A program made the translations under genes and the position numbers. DNA of 64,000 nucleotides from positions 1 to 64,000 of the forward strand of contig NZ_FOMQ01000002.1 of assembly GCF_900112675.1 (NCBI RefSeq), given 5' to 3'. The DNA is from Paracidovorax konjaci. Lineage in GTDB: Bacteria > Pseudomonadota > Gammaproteobacteria > Burkholderiales > Burkholderiaceae_C. Below the pieces are notes generated by a model. The model worked only from the letters and a program-made list of their open reading frames with translations. It made no database searches and was not told where the DNA came from. Of the stretch, positions 38,503 through 48,600 are shown in pieces (the first letter of the stretch is position 1; every line of letters starts with the position of its first letter).

Positions 38503-38994
38503 TCTGAACAGCCAGCCCTGCTGTGATGGCGGGGCATAGCTGTCTTTCTTCTCGGCAACCCGACAGGGAGTGGTTGTTGAAGTGAGTGAGACGACTTCTG
38601 GCGTGTCCACGCCGTGTGGATGCACCAGTCCCAGGCAAGATGCTCGAATGTGTACGGATTCGGGATTTTTTGCTTGGGAATGCAGGCTTCTTTTGGTATT
38701 GTTCGGCCCCAAGGTTTGTAGAGGTCGGAGAGTGCAGACCCGCTGTTCGCCACACGTTCAGCGCAGGCTCTTCCGCATCCACAAGCCCTGCCCAAAGAAT
38801 GGTCGGGCTCATCCCCAGCCGTGCTCGGGTGGGCTGTACGCGAACGAGCTGTCTTTGTACTGTTGCATTTCATCAACAGCCGAAGGTTTGGCAGATGTTC
38901 CGCAGTACAGGCCTTGAATGTGCTGTGCTACTATTCTTTGGCGTAATCAATCGTGGTAGTTGCGCTTACCAACTTTTTAACTGGAGTTCTCGAT
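38503..38994 (+). promoter_or_regulatory. 492-base non-coding region upstream of the S-layer-like gene
   Basis: I see no convincing gene here; open frames present lack ribosome sites and family motifs. The region is less GC-rich than its surroundings and ends in a good ribosome site, CTGGAG at 38981-38986, eight bases before ATG 38995. A short inverted repeat TCCAC-GCCGT-GTGGA lies near 38607. The length suggests a dedicated promoter and perhaps a long untranslated leader for the highly codon-biased gene that follows; no promoter boxes can be placed with confidence. Confidence 0.5.
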
Positions 38995-40608
38995 ATGAAG
39001 AAAAATGTTCTGGCCCTGAGCATTGCTGCCATGATTGGTGGCCTGGGCTTCGCTGGCGCCGCATCCGCTGATGTGGTCGTTGGCGCCGCTCCGCTGACGG
39101 CTACGACTGCTACGCAGCTGTCGTTCGCCGAAGGTGGCGTGGGCCATGCACTGCTGGTGCCTTACTTCAACGCGCAAAACGGCAACATGACCGTTCTGCA
39201 CGTGGTGAACACCGACACCTCCCGCGGCAAGGCCGTGAAGGTCCGTTTCCGCGGCGCTCTGAACTCTGACGACATTCTTGACTTCCAAGTCTTCATGTCG
39301 CCTGGTGACGTGTGGACTGCTGCAGTGACGGCTGGTTCCGACGGCGTTGCTCAAATCGTGACCGCTGACGGCACCTGCACGCTGCCCAAGCTGTCCAAGG
39401 GTGTGAACCAACCGTTCGTTCTGGACCGTCTGAACCCTGGCATCGCCACGGCTGACAAGGCCAACAACACGCGTGAAGGCTACGTTGAAATTTTCAACAT
39501 GGCTGACATTCCTCCGACGCTGGCTGGTTCCGCTACGGTTAACCCCCTGTACACGGCTATCAAGCACGTGAACGGCGTGGCACCTTGCACCCAGACCGCT
39601 CTGGACGCAACGCTGAACAACTTCACGACCCCTGCTGCCGTGGCCGCTGCTGGCTTCGACACGCCTTCGACGGGTCTGGTGGGTGACTGGTACATCATCA
39701 ACGTCGCACAAACCACGACGTTCTCCGGTGGTGCAACGGCCATCCGTGCTGAAACCGCTGGTGGCGTTCCTGCCGTCGGTAACTTCGTGCACTTCCCTCA
39801 GCTGTCCACGAACGCTCCTACGCCTGACAACTTCACGGCTGACCCGCTGTTCCGTACGCTGAACGTGTACAACGCGTCGAACGTGGCTGCAACGGGCCTG
39901 CCTAAGGTCGCTGCCGCTAACTACGACCTGCCCGACATGTCCACGCCTTACATCACCGCTGCTGGTGTTGCTGTGTCGCCTCTGGTGCAAGCCACGCGCC
40001 TGACGGACGCTCTGGCCGTGACGTCGATCTCCAACCAGTACGCCAACGATGCAAGCATCTCGGCCAAGACTGACTGGGTGTTCTCGATGCCTACCCGTCG
40101 TTACAACGTGGTTGCCAACTACGCTGCTGCTAACTCCAGCCCTGTGGACACGGCCAACATCCGTCTGTTCACCGACCTGAACGTTGACGGCACGGTGGCT
40201 ACCGAGCGTTTCAACCCCAGCAACACCTCGCTGCTGGCTTCGGGCGGCGCGATCTGCGTGAGCTCCACTGGCCAAGCGTTCTACGATCGTGAAGAGCAAA
40301 CGCAATCCAGCGGTGCAGTGTTCTCGCCTGGTTCCGTGACGCAAACCCGCTTCTGCGGTGAAACCAGCGTTCTGAGCTTCGCTGATGCTGGCAACTCCGT
40401 GCTGTCGGCTTCCGTTGCTCGTCAAAACCTGACGACCGGTTCGTTCACGAACGGCTGGAGCCGCGTTGCTGTGCCTAACAACAACCTGGGTCTGCCAATC
40501 CTGGGCTCTTCGTTCATCAAGCTGACGAACCCGCAAGCTTCGGCTGGCACGTCCGGTACCTACGGTATCACGTGGCCCCACCGCTTCACGCGTCCTTCCG
40601 TTCAGTAA
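38995..40608 (+). CDS. S-layer-like abundant exported protein
   Basis: A 537-residue protein with a classical Sec signal peptide (MKKNVLALSIAAMIGGLGFA, cleavage after ASA), a mature chain rich in Ala, Thr, Asn and Val with little Lys, and four cysteines (GTCTL, APCTQ, AICVS, RFCGE), suggesting two disulfides. It uses a narrow codon set (GCT, CGT, GTT, AAC, CTG) unlike its neighbours, the mark of a very highly expressed gene. It has its own long leader and a strong terminator. These traits, plus type II secretion and O-polysaccharide export genes on either side, suggest a surface-layer or major secreted protein. No family domain was recognised with certainty. Confidence 0.75.
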   Translation: MKKNVLALSIAAMIGGLGFAGAASADVVVGAAPLTATTATQLSFAEGGVGHALLVPYFNAQNGNMTVLHVVNTDTSRGKAVKVRFRGALNSDDILDFQVFMSPGDVWTAAVTAGSDGVAQIVTADGTCTLPKLSKGVNQPFVLDRLNPGIATADKANNTREGYVEIFNMADIPPTLAGSATVNPLYTAIKHVNGVAPCTQTALDATLNNFTTPAAVAAAGFDTPSTGLVGDWYIINVAQTTTFSGGATAIRAETAGGVPAVGNFVHFPQLSTNAPTPDNFTADPLFRTLNVYNASNVAATGLPKVAAANYDLPDMSTPYITAAGVAVSPLVQATRLTDALAVTSISNQYANDASISAKTDWVFSMPTRRYNVVANYAAANSSPVDTANIRLFTDLNVDGTVATERFNPSNTSLLASGGAICVSSTGQAFYDREEQTQSSGAVFSPGSVTQTRFCGETSVLSFADAGNSVLSASVARQNLTTGSFTNGWSRVAVPNNNLGLPILGSSFIKLTNPQASAGTSGTYGITWPHRFTRPSVQ

Positions 40609-40651
40609 TAACGGATAGGTTGCTACGGCACTTTTCACAGAAATGTGATCC

Positions 40652-40685
40652 AAAAAAGGCGGGGGTCTCCCCCGCCTTTTTTTAT
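40652..40685 (+). terminator. Strong rho-independent terminator of the S-layer-like gene
   Basis: Stem AAGGCGGGGG / CCCCCGCCTT with a three-base TCT loop, flanked by A6 and T7-8. It is the strongest terminator in the window and isolates the S-layer-like transcript from the prolyl isomerase gene 24 bases downstream. The symmetric A and T runs could let it work in both directions. Confidence 0.93.
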
Positions 40686-40708
40686 TTTCATTGAGGGTTG
40701 ACTCACAC

Positions 40709-41608
40709 ATGAAACGTTTCCCATCCCGTCTCTGCGTTGGTGCCATGCTTTCGGTACTGGCTCTGTATGCCAATGCACAAGAACCCGCGTTGATCCAAGG
40801 CCCCAATGTCACTATTGACGGTAGCGATATGCGCGCAGACTCGCTGCGTATGCCGCCGGAAATGCGGGATTCTGTGCTGTCTCGCCCCCAGACAGTGACC
40901 CAGATTGCCTCTAATCTGTATGCACGCCGGGCAATGGCCCAGCGGGCCGAAGCCAGCGGTTTGGAGAAAGACTCGGAAGTGGCAGCGGCACTGCGAATCG
41001 CTCGCGACAAGGTGCTTTCAGACGCCTACCTTGCCAAAATGGACAAGGACAAGATGCTGTCGGATTCGGTTGCCGAGGGAATCGCACGCAACATCTACAA
41101 AGCCAAGCCGGAGCGATTCAAGTCCCCTGAGCAAGTGCAGGTGCGCCATATCTTGATTGCGGGAAGTGATGCCGACGCCCGAGCGCAAATCGAGAAGATC
41201 CAACAAGAACTCAAAACGGGTGCAGATTTTGCACAGCTGGCAAAGGAACGGTCTGCGGACAAGGGCAGCGCTACCAAGGGGGGAGACCTCGGTTTCTTCG
41301 AGGCTGGCAAGATGGTGCCTGAGTTCGATAAGGCCGCCTTCGCGTTGACCAAGCCCGGCGAACTCAGTGACATCGTTCAGAGCAAATTCGGTTATCACAT
41401 CCTCCAACTCCAAGGACGCCATCCGGCCAGGACCCGGACGTTCGATGAGGCAAAGGACGAATTGGTCCAGGAAGTGCGGAACAATGCCCAGCAAGAAGCG
41501 CGGGTAGCCGATGCGCAGGCTCTGCAGAAGGAAGCCAAGATCAACAAAGAAGCCATCGAAACTTTTGCAGCCGGGTACACACCCAAGCCAGCCAAAGCGG
41601 CTCCATAA
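40709..41608 (+). CDS. Periplasmic parvulin-type peptidyl-prolyl isomerase
   Basis: A 299-residue protein from ATG 40709, with signal peptide (LCVGAMLSVLALYANAQ). A helical SurA/PrsA-like N-terminal region precedes the PpiC domain: VQVRHILIAGSDADARAQIE, FAQLAKERSADKGSATKGGD, LGFFEAGKMVPEFDKAAFAL and FGYHILQLQGRHP. It speeds proline isomerisation and chaperones outer-membrane or secreted proteins. Its location straight after the S-layer-like gene suggests a dedicated folding factor for it. It has only a short gap (24 bases) after the terminator, so some read-through or a promoter within the terminator region must serve it. Confidence 0.92.
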   Translation: MKRFPSRLCVGAMLSVLALYANAQEPALIQGPNVTIDGSDMRADSLRMPPEMRDSVLSRPQTVTQIASNLYARRAMAQRAEASGLEKDSEVAAALRIARDKVLSDAYLAKMDKDKMLSDSVAEGIARNIYKAKPERFKSPEQVQVRHILIAGSDADARAQIEKIQQELKTGADFAQLAKERSADKGSATKGGDLGFFEAGKMVPEFDKAAFALTKPGELSDIVQSKFGYHILQLQGRHPARTRTFDEAKDELVQEVRNNAQQEARVADAQALQKEAKINKEAIETFAAGYTPKPAKAAP

Positions 41609-41697
41609 CGCATAAGCTTTGAGATTGCTTCAGGTGCGCGCAAGGGGAGACCCTTGCGTCTTGTTTGGCGGGTACTCCGCCATGGATTGATTTCTAC

Positions 41698-42498
41698 ATG
41701 CAGACTTTGCGGAACGAGTGGCGCGCAGTATGGAGCGCCCGCTCTTTGGTATGGGTTCTGACTTTGCGTGAGGTGGCGGCGCGCCACGCAGGCACTGCCG
41801 TCGGGATTCTCTGGCCCTATTTGCAGCCCCTGCTGACCGTTGCAGCCTATTACTTGGTTTTCGACGTCGTGTTCTCCATGCGTTTGGGCAATGGAGCACC
41901 AACGCATGCCGTAGGCACCTTCCTGGTGGTGGGGGCCCTGCCGTGGATGGCATTCTGCGACGCGGTGTCGAGGGGAATGAACAGCTTGATAGAGGCCGGT
42001 GGCATGTTGCAGAAGAACCCTCTGCCGCCAGTGCTCTTCACCACGCGTGCCGTGCTGGCCAGTGGAGTCATTTTCGTTCCCCTGCTGCTTCTGGTCGCCT
42101 TGGTCTACATGCCATTGCACGGCTTTCGTGTGGCAATGTTGGCCATGGGCCCTCTGCTAGTACTGCAGCTGCTGCTAAGCCTCTTTATCGGATATCTCCT
42201 GGCCATCCTCGCGGCTGCATTGCGCGATACGGTGCAGATCGTGGGCTTTCTTCTTTCGGTGGGTATCTATCTCACCCCCATCCTGTTTCCGCTCACCATG
42301 TTCCCTGAGAACTGGCGATGGGTTCTCTGGCTCAACCCGATGACTGCCCTTGTCATAGGCTATCAACAGGTTTTGTTGTTGGGGGAATGGCCGCCGTTGA
42401 GCGTTTGGGTGGCAGGGTCTGCCTGGCTGCTCGTCGTTGCAGCGGCTCTGAGCGTGGTGGTGAAGCGTAGCCGAGATCAATTGGTGGATTGGTTATGA
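41698..42498 (+). CDS. wzm: Polysaccharide ABC transporter permease (Wzm-like)
   Basis: A 266-residue ABC-2 type permease, start taken at ATG 41698 (MQTLRNEWRAVWSARSLVW); a TTG at 41665 in frame is an alternative. About six membrane helices, with the ABC2 motifs LTLREVAARHAGTAVGILWP and LNPMTALVIGYQQVLLLGEWP. Wzm exports undecaprenyl-linked O-polysaccharide or capsule across the inner membrane. It overlaps wzt by four bases, so the two form a transporter pair. Confidence 0.9.
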   Translation: MQTLRNEWRAVWSARSLVWVLTLREVAARHAGTAVGILWPYLQPLLTVAAYYLVFDVVFSMRLGNGAPTHAVGTFLVVGALPWMAFCDAVSRGMNSLIEAGGMLQKNPLPPVLFTTRAVLASGVIFVPLLLLVALVYMPLHGFRVAMLAMGPLLVLQLLLSLFIGYLLAILAAALRDTVQIVGFLLSVGIYLTPILFPLTMFPENWRWVLWLNPMTALVIGYQQVLLLGEWPPLSVWVAGSAWLLVVAAALSVVVKRSRDQLVDWL

Positions 42499-43772
42499 CT
42501 GCGTTGCAATCGTCTTCTGAAACCGTGCTGCAAGTGAGGAATGTCAGTAAAGAGTATCGCCTCTACGCATCCCCGCGCCAGCGGCTGAAATCCCTCATCA
42601 CGGGACGATCCCAGCATCGCAGCCACTGGGCATTGAAGGACGTTTCGTTTGAATTGCGGCGCGGCCAATGTATCGGAGTCATCGGCGACAACGGAGCCGG
42701 CAAGAGCTCGCTGCTGAAATTGCTGGCCGGTACGCTGCAACCTTCCTTAGGCTCGATTGAGCGAGTGGGCCGTGTGACGGCTATTCTTGAACTGGGGGCG
42801 GGTTTTCATCCGGACTTCAGTGGCCGGGACAATCTCTACTTCGGCGGTAGCCTGATCGGGATCGACCGTGAGGAAATGCAGCGCCTGGAGCCCGAGATCG
42901 TCGAGTTCTGCGAATTGGGCGAGGCGTTGGATCGGCCCGTCAAGACGTACTCGTCGGGGATGGCCGTTCGGTTGGCTTTTGCGCTGGTGACGGCGGTTCA
43001 GCCCGATGTGCTCATCATCGACGAAGCGCTTGCTGTGGGCGATCAGCATTTCCAAAAGAAATGCGTAGATCGGATCATGGCTTTCAGGGATGCAGGTTGC
43101 ACGATCCTGTTCTGTTCCCACAGCCCCTACCATATCCGGCACCTGTGCGATCTTGCCTTATGGCTCAAGGGGGGTCAGGTAGAGCAGTTCGGCGAAACAG
43201 AACCCGTACTTGCAGCCTACGATCTGCACACCCGCCAGCGTGATGGCGAGCAGGAAAGCTATGCCTTGCCTGATGAGGCTGTTGCGGTTGATTCTGCACT
43301 ATCCGAGGCACCCGCCGCCGTTGCTTCCGTCGCGGGCCATAAAGTTGCTGCGGCCGACGCTGGCAGCGCCTGTATTCTCGCTGTGGATGTTCGCGACCTT
43401 GCCGAGCCCAAGGGAGATCGGCCCGGGGTACTGCAGAGCAATGACTTGGTCGTTTCCATCCGTGTTCGCGGCCGCGGTGAAGAGCGGCCGAACATCGGGT
43501 TCATGATTGAACAGTCTCGCGGGGTGGGTATCACTTCGTTGGCCACCCACGAGGAGGGAGCGATTCCCGTGCGGCTCGAGGACGGGTCGTGGCAGTCGGT
43601 TCTGACATTTCCCGATTTGCCGCTGCACAGCGGAGACTACGTCATCAGCGCCTACCTTTTCGACGAAACAGGGCTGGTGGTGTACGACGAGTGGTTCCAA
43701 TTCCTGCACTTCCACTTTTCTTTCCCCAAGCCCTTGCCTGGATTGGTCCGCCTGCCGCATCGCTGGGAATGA
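42495..43772 (+). CDS. wzt: Polysaccharide ABC transporter ATPase with C-terminal carbohydrate-binding domain (Wzt-like)
   Basis: A 425-residue ATPase. Walker A is IGDNGAGKSSLLKLLAG, signature KTYSSGMAVRLAFALV, Walker B LIIDEALAVGD, H-loop FCSHSPYHI. From about residue 275 there is a beta-sandwich domain (VVSIRVRGRGEERPNIGFMI, VLTFPDLPLHSGDYVISAYL) typical of Wzt proteins that recognise a modified non-reducing chain end before export. The linker between domains is Ala-rich. That domain implies a terminally capped O-polysaccharide; the methyltransferases downstream are candidate capping enzymes. Confidence 0.93.
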   Translation: MTALQSSSETVLQVRNVSKEYRLYASPRQRLKSLITGRSQHRSHWALKDVSFELRRGQCIGVIGDNGAGKSSLLKLLAGTLQPSLGSIERVGRVTAILELGAGFHPDFSGRDNLYFGGSLIGIDREEMQRLEPEIVEFCELGEALDRPVKTYSSGMAVRLAFALVTAVQPDVLIIDEALAVGDQHFQKKCVDRIMAFRDAGCTILFCSHSPYHIRHLCDLALWLKGGQVEQFGETEPVLAAYDLHTRQRDGEQESYALPDEAVAVDSALSEAPAAVASVAGHKVAAADAGSACILAVDVRDLAEPKGDRPGVLQSNDLVVSIRVRGRGEERPNIGFMIEQSRGVGITSLATHEEGAIPVRLEDGSWQSVLTFPDLPLHSGDYVISAYLFDETGLVVYDEWFQFLHFHFSFPKPLPGLVRLPHRWE

Positions 43773-43776
43773 TCTG

Positions 43777-44730
43777 GTGACGACGCTGCTGAAGCGCGCT
43801 TGGTCGCGTTGGAAGAGAGAAAGCCGGGATGCGGTGGAGGTGGTGGTGCTTCCGGGACTTGCGGCACTGCTGCCGTGGCCTGTGTGCTTTCGGCTGTTTC
43901 GGCGGATGGCGCAGTGGGCCTGGCTCTACCGGGAGAGTTGCGATGCTGCTCTGGTGCAGGCCCAGGCGAAAGGGTGGAGTGGTGCGCGTTCCGCGGAATG
44001 GCTGGCCGAGCGGAGGCTGGTGACGTTGGTCGACCACGCCGATCACTATCTCTTTCGCACCCGTTCCGCGCGATGGATGGCCCGGCACATCGATGTGGAG
44101 GGCGCATGGGAGGGCCAGGGGGGCGCCGGATTGCTGCTCACCTTCCACTGGGGTGCGGGAATGTGGGCACTCTGCCATGCACACGCAGCAGGAATGCGCG
44201 GCAACATGGTGCTGGCGGCTCCCGGCGGGCGTGATTTCGATGGGCGCTGGATCTTCGGCCGCTACGTGCGTTCACGCATGCGGTCCGTGCGGATGGCGTT
44301 GGAGCGTCCGGTGATTTTTGTGCCGGGGGGCATGCCAACCTTGCGCGAAGCCTTGCAGCGGCAGGAGCAGGTCGTCGTGGTGATCGATGTACCCGAAGAC
44401 CAGGTGAACGTGACGCGGATCGCGACCATTCTGGGAGAGCCGGTCAGCGTGCCAGCCGTCCTTCCTCAACTCGCCGTCGAGCGCTCCTTGCCCACCACGG
44501 TTTTCCACATGGGGATCGACCCCGATTCGGGGCGCAGGTGTCTGAAGATCGCGCCCTTGGGGGTGTTCGACGATCCGCAGTTGCTGACCGATAAAGTGTT
44601 CGAACATTTCGACGCGGTGCTCAGGCAGCGGCCTGCGGCATGGCACTTGTGGACCGAAGCCCCCCGCTTTTTCCGGGCGCGGCCCGAAGACCGGGAGAAT
44701 GCAATGACTCAGAAGGCGGTGAATTCTTGA
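43777..44730 (+). CDS. LpxL/HtrB-like acyltransferase-fold protein
   Basis: A 317-residue protein with a GTG start at 43777, four bases after the wzt stop. The order of motifs resembles lysophospholipid/lipid A acyltransferases: WLAERRLVTLVDHADHYLF, LLLTFHWGAGMWALCH where the catalytic His is expected, and a PVIFVPGGMPTLREALQ and VVVVIDVPEDQ segment. The acidic residue normally four positions after the His is not evident (His is followed by Trp-Gly-Ala-Gly-Met), so activity is uncertain. A membrane-associated helix (VVVLPGLAALLPWPVCFRLF) is near the N-terminus. It may modify a lipid in the surface glycan locus. Confidence 0.65.
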   Translation: MTTLLKRAWSRWKRESRDAVEVVVLPGLAALLPWPVCFRLFRRMAQWAWLYRESCDAALVQAQAKGWSGARSAEWLAERRLVTLVDHADHYLFRTRSARWMARHIDVEGAWEGQGGAGLLLTFHWGAGMWALCHAHAAGMRGNMVLAAPGGRDFDGRWIFGRYVRSRMRSVRMALERPVIFVPGGMPTLREALQRQEQVVVVIDVPEDQVNVTRIATILGEPVSVPAVLPQLAVERSLPTTVFHMGIDPDSGRRCLKIAPLGVFDDPQLLTDKVFEHFDAVLRQRPAAWHLWTEAPRFFRARPEDRENAMTQKAVNS

Positions 44731-44735
44731 ACTGG

Positions 44736-45584
44736 ATGAATCAGTTGCGTGAGCGTTTCGTCGGCCTGCCCCACTGGGACGCCAGCCAGATCACGGATGA
44801 ATGGTTCCGCGCGCATTTCGAATACGCCGCTGACGTGGTCAACCATTGGGTCGGCGACGTGCTGAACCTCCGCGAGGCCCGCCTGCTGAATTTCGGTTGT
44901 GGCGACGGCATCACGGACTTGGCGTTGGTCCTGCGGCACGGAGCTACGGGTATCCATGGCATCGATATTCGCCAGGAATATGCGAAGCTGCCCCGGATCG
45001 CGCGGGAGCAGCTCGGAATGCCGCGCCTTCCGGCCGCGCTGACGTTCGAAACCATTGCCCCCGGTGCGCCGCTGGCGGGCCGGCGTCCATTGGTGGACGG
45101 CATCATGAGTTGGTCCACGTTCGAGCATGTGCAGCGTGGGCAATTGCTGCCGATCCTGCAGGACCTCCATGCCTGCCTGCGCCCTGGGGGATATTTCTTC
45201 ATCCAGATCGAGCCGCTGTTCTATTCACCTTTCGGCTCGCACTTGCGCCGGTACGACGATGTGCCGTGGCACCACCTGCTGGTGGATGAAGAGGCGCTGT
45301 GGGAGGTGATTCGTACCCACGAAGGCCCGATCGACGCCGCCGAAACCGATTTCGGTTTTGCCGACTTCGGGCCGGAGGGCTACAAGCGGTTCGTGTTCAA
45401 CGAGTATCGCGCGCTGAACCGCCTGACTGCGGATGAGTTGGTCGCGCTGACTGCGGAGGCCGGATTCCACGTCGTGCGGCAGGAGCGCCGCAATGTGCAG
45501 ATGGCCATCCCGGAAGCCCTGCGTGACCGGTACCCTGAAGAATTGCTGCTCAACAACGAGATATTTCTGCTCCTGGGCAAGTAA
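44736..45584 (+). CDS. Class I SAM-dependent methyltransferase
   Basis: A 282-residue protein; ATG 44736 (MNQLRERFVGLPHWDASQI) is chosen, with TTG 44727 overlapping the previous stop as an alternative. SAM-binding motif I is ARLLNFGCGDGITDLALVL, acidic loop GIHGIDIRQEY, motif IV GIMSWSTFEHVQRG. The acceptor is unknown; by position, after wzt, a sugar methyl transfer capping or decorating O-polysaccharide is plausible. It is convergent with the 1303-residue glycosyltransferase gene. Confidence 0.85.
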   Translation: MNQLRERFVGLPHWDASQITDEWFRAHFEYAADVVNHWVGDVLNLREARLLNFGCGDGITDLALVLRHGATGIHGIDIRQEYAKLPRIAREQLGMPRLPAALTFETIAPGAPLAGRRPLVDGIMSWSTFEHVQRGQLLPILQDLHACLRPGGYFFIQIEPLFYSPFGSHLRRYDDVPWHHLLVDEEALWEVIRTHEGPIDAAETDFGFADFGPEGYKRFVFNEYRALNRLTADELVALTAEAGFHVVRQERRNVQMAIPEALRDRYPEELLLNNEIFLLLGK

Positions 45585-45666
45585 GGGGTGCGAATTTGGT
45601 AGGGAAGGCGTGCGCTGCATGCCGCCCCTTTCCGCCTCTGCCACTGGCCTTATGCCCGATGCCGCG

Positions 45667-48600
45667 TCAGGCCTGCAGCCAGTTTTTCACGCGCCTTTGC
45701 CAATGCGGGGGAATGCTTCGCGCCACTCCACGCAGAACGGGCAGTGAGCGAAGGTAGACGACCGCCGACAGCAATCCCGATTTCGCTGCGGCCACAGGCG
45801 TTTCCTGGGGCAGGAAGCGTTGCAGCTCATCCGGAGAACAGGGTTGGGATTGCGTGATTGCAACCATGCCTGCGAGGTAGTCACTTGCGTATTGGAAGGA
45901 AGCAGGCGACACATACCGAGGTGGTTCGGAAGGCTGCGATTCGGACAGCGCGGGAGCTTCTCCGGTAACGAAATTCCGCTCACGCACATCGTCGAACCAC
46001 GCAAGCCACTGTGCCGCCGAAGCGTCCCAGGCATGCACCCAGCTCCAAGGACGTCCGGTCAGCCGTTCGCGGAATGCGCCGATGTCAGGCACGGCGACCG
46101 GCAAGCCCGCCAGCAACGCGGCGCTCAGCGTATAGCTGTAGGTTTCCGGCCATTGGGCGGGGAACCATACCAAATCAGGCTCGAGCCATTCCAGCAACCG
46201 CTGGAGGTCTTTCTCGGCGTATTCGCCATGCACCGTGAGCCGCGCCCGCGGCTGCGTTTGCAGGCTTCGATACCCATAGCCGATCAAGTGGAAATCCACC
46301 AGTGCGTCGCGTCGTGCCGCTTCCGCCGCAACGGCCTCGAGCAGATCCGCTCCCTTGATGGCGCTGAGTGCGCCGATAACGACCACTTTCAGCCGCTGGC
46401 CACCGTGAAGTGGGCGAGGTGAGGGCGCAGGAAGTGCCAGCCGGTCCGGCAGGTCGGTATGGGGCACCGCATACACCTTGGCGGTGGGAGCGAAGGCCGC
46501 GATGCGTTGCGCTGTGTCGTGGCTTGGTGCCAGCACATGGCGGGCGCCACTCAGAAGGAGCGCATTGGCATGCCGCCATTGCGCCACCGACCCGCCCAGC
46601 GGTGCCTGCATGTCGGGGGGGCAGCAGAGGCACTGCCCCGGTCCCGCTTCGCCGACGTAGCGGTGGGCGGTACCGGTCATGGAGATGTGCGTGCAGTAGC
46701 TGTAATAGTCGTGTGCCGTGAAGTCGTAGGCCACGTCCAGCAGGTGAGGGAGGTTGCGTACCTCCTGGCCGTGCCCCAGCAGGTGGTGGAAGTGCACATG
46801 GCACACGCCGAGGCGCTGGAGCATGTGGATCAGATCGTCCTGCTGGTCGTGCAGGCGGAAGGTCAGTTCGAACCCCTCCTCCTCGCGCGCCATGCGCAGC
46901 CGCACGCTGTGCCCCGGTGCGGGCGTGAGCGTCAGGAAATGGGCCTTGTCCGCCAGGTGGGCCGCCAGTTCCCGGACATGCCGTACGGTGCCACCCGCGC
47001 GATCGTGCAGGATGTTCAGCACCACCGGCCGACCGCCTTCTGCGATGCGTGCCGCATCCAGGGCCAGGCGGTGGGGCTTTGCGGGGTCCCGCTGCACGAA
47101 GGCGTGCACATCGCGGTCATAGCTGGGGTGCAGCCGGCGCAGTGTTTCCATGGCTGCGAGCTCACGCGGGCTCTTGCTGTCGCCGAAGCTCACGCCTCCG
47201 GTGTGCAGCACGAAGGTATCCAGCAGATGCAGATTGCGCCAGCCCGCCGCCTGCGCGCGCTGGCAGAAATCGTTCTCTTCGCCGTAGCCCTTGCCGAAGT
47301 GTTCCGTGTCGAACAAGCCCACCTGCTCCAGGCAATCGCGGCGGATGTACATGCAGAAACCCACGCCCGTTGGAACGTCGACCACCGCGCCGGGGTTGGT
47401 GCGCGCGCACAGCGCATCCAGCCGGGCGGTGTCGTAGCCTGGAGGCAGACCATTGTCCTTGCAGAAGAGCGGATAGCTGCAGATCGTGGCGTTGTTGGAG
47501 AAGGGCGTCACCGACGCTACCTTCGCGTCGCCATAGGCGGCTTGCCGGATGCGGTCGAGCCAGTCGTTGGCGACTTCCGTGTCGCTGTTGAGCAGCAGCA
47601 CATCGTTGCTGTCGCTGAGGGCCATCCCGCGGTTCACCGTGCCGACGAAGCCCAGGTTCTCGGCGTTCTCCAGCAGCAGGATGCGCTGGTCTCCCGCAGC
47701 GCGTTCGCGCAACCAGGCGGTCACTGCGGGTTCAGGGCTCGCGTCGTTGATGACGATGAGGCGATAAGGGGTGCGACAGGCACTCGCGAGCACCGATTCC
47801 ACGCAAAGCTGCGTGTCGGCCAGCCCTCGGTACACGGGCACGATGACGTCGACCAGGTGTGCCGCCGGGGTGACAGGAACCGGCACATGCTGAGCAGCCG
47901 CCTGGACCGGGCCCGGGGCGCGGCCCAGCAGCCGGTCGATTCGCATCTTGGCGTGGACGATGGGGCGTGTCGCTCGGAACACTGTGGAGCTTTCGATGGT
48001 TCTCAGGTGGTGGGCCAGGGCGCCGAAGTCGCGTTGCATGCAACCCAGCGCATGGTGGAGCCGGGTGAGGTCGCGCTGGTACTGGGACGCGCGGGACTGC
48101 AGAGCGGACCGCTGCTCCAGCAGGGTGGCGTACTCCTGCTGCAATGCCAGATGATTCGATTCCAGCAGGCGTTTCTGCTCTTCCACCGCGTTCTTCTGCT
48201 CTTCCACTGCACGTTTCTGGTCTTCCACCGCGCGTTTCTGGCCTTCGACAGCACTTTTCTCCTGGGTCAATGCCTGCCGGATCGCATCCATCTCTGCATT
48301 CAGGCGCACTTGCGTCGCATGGTTTTCGTCCTGGAGGGCGGCAATGCGTTCCTGAAGCGGCAGCACGGTGCCGGAGAGCGCGACGTAGTCGGCCGACATG
48401 GGCCAGCCCAGGTCCACCTCCAGGCTCGCGCCTTCGCCAGCACTGCCAAAGGCATCGACCGGAATGGGCAACTGCATCCAGGGGTCTTCACCGGTCAGCA
48501 GCAACAGGCTTGCCGCGGAAGCCGCCGGCATGGCCTGGAGGTCCCAGGCGATCTGCTGGTGCGGCATGCTTGCGAGCAGCGGCCGGGCATCGGGCGTGGC

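Noticed and set aside
38586-38990. Open frames in the region before the S-layer-like gene
   Set aside because: No ribosome site, no recognisable motif, several overlapping frames equally open; treated as untranslated.
38977-41010. A 677-codon minus-strand open frame opposite the S-layer-like gene
   Set aside because: It mirrors the extreme codon choice of the plus-strand gene; the translation is Arg/Val/His-rich without a ribosome site or domains.
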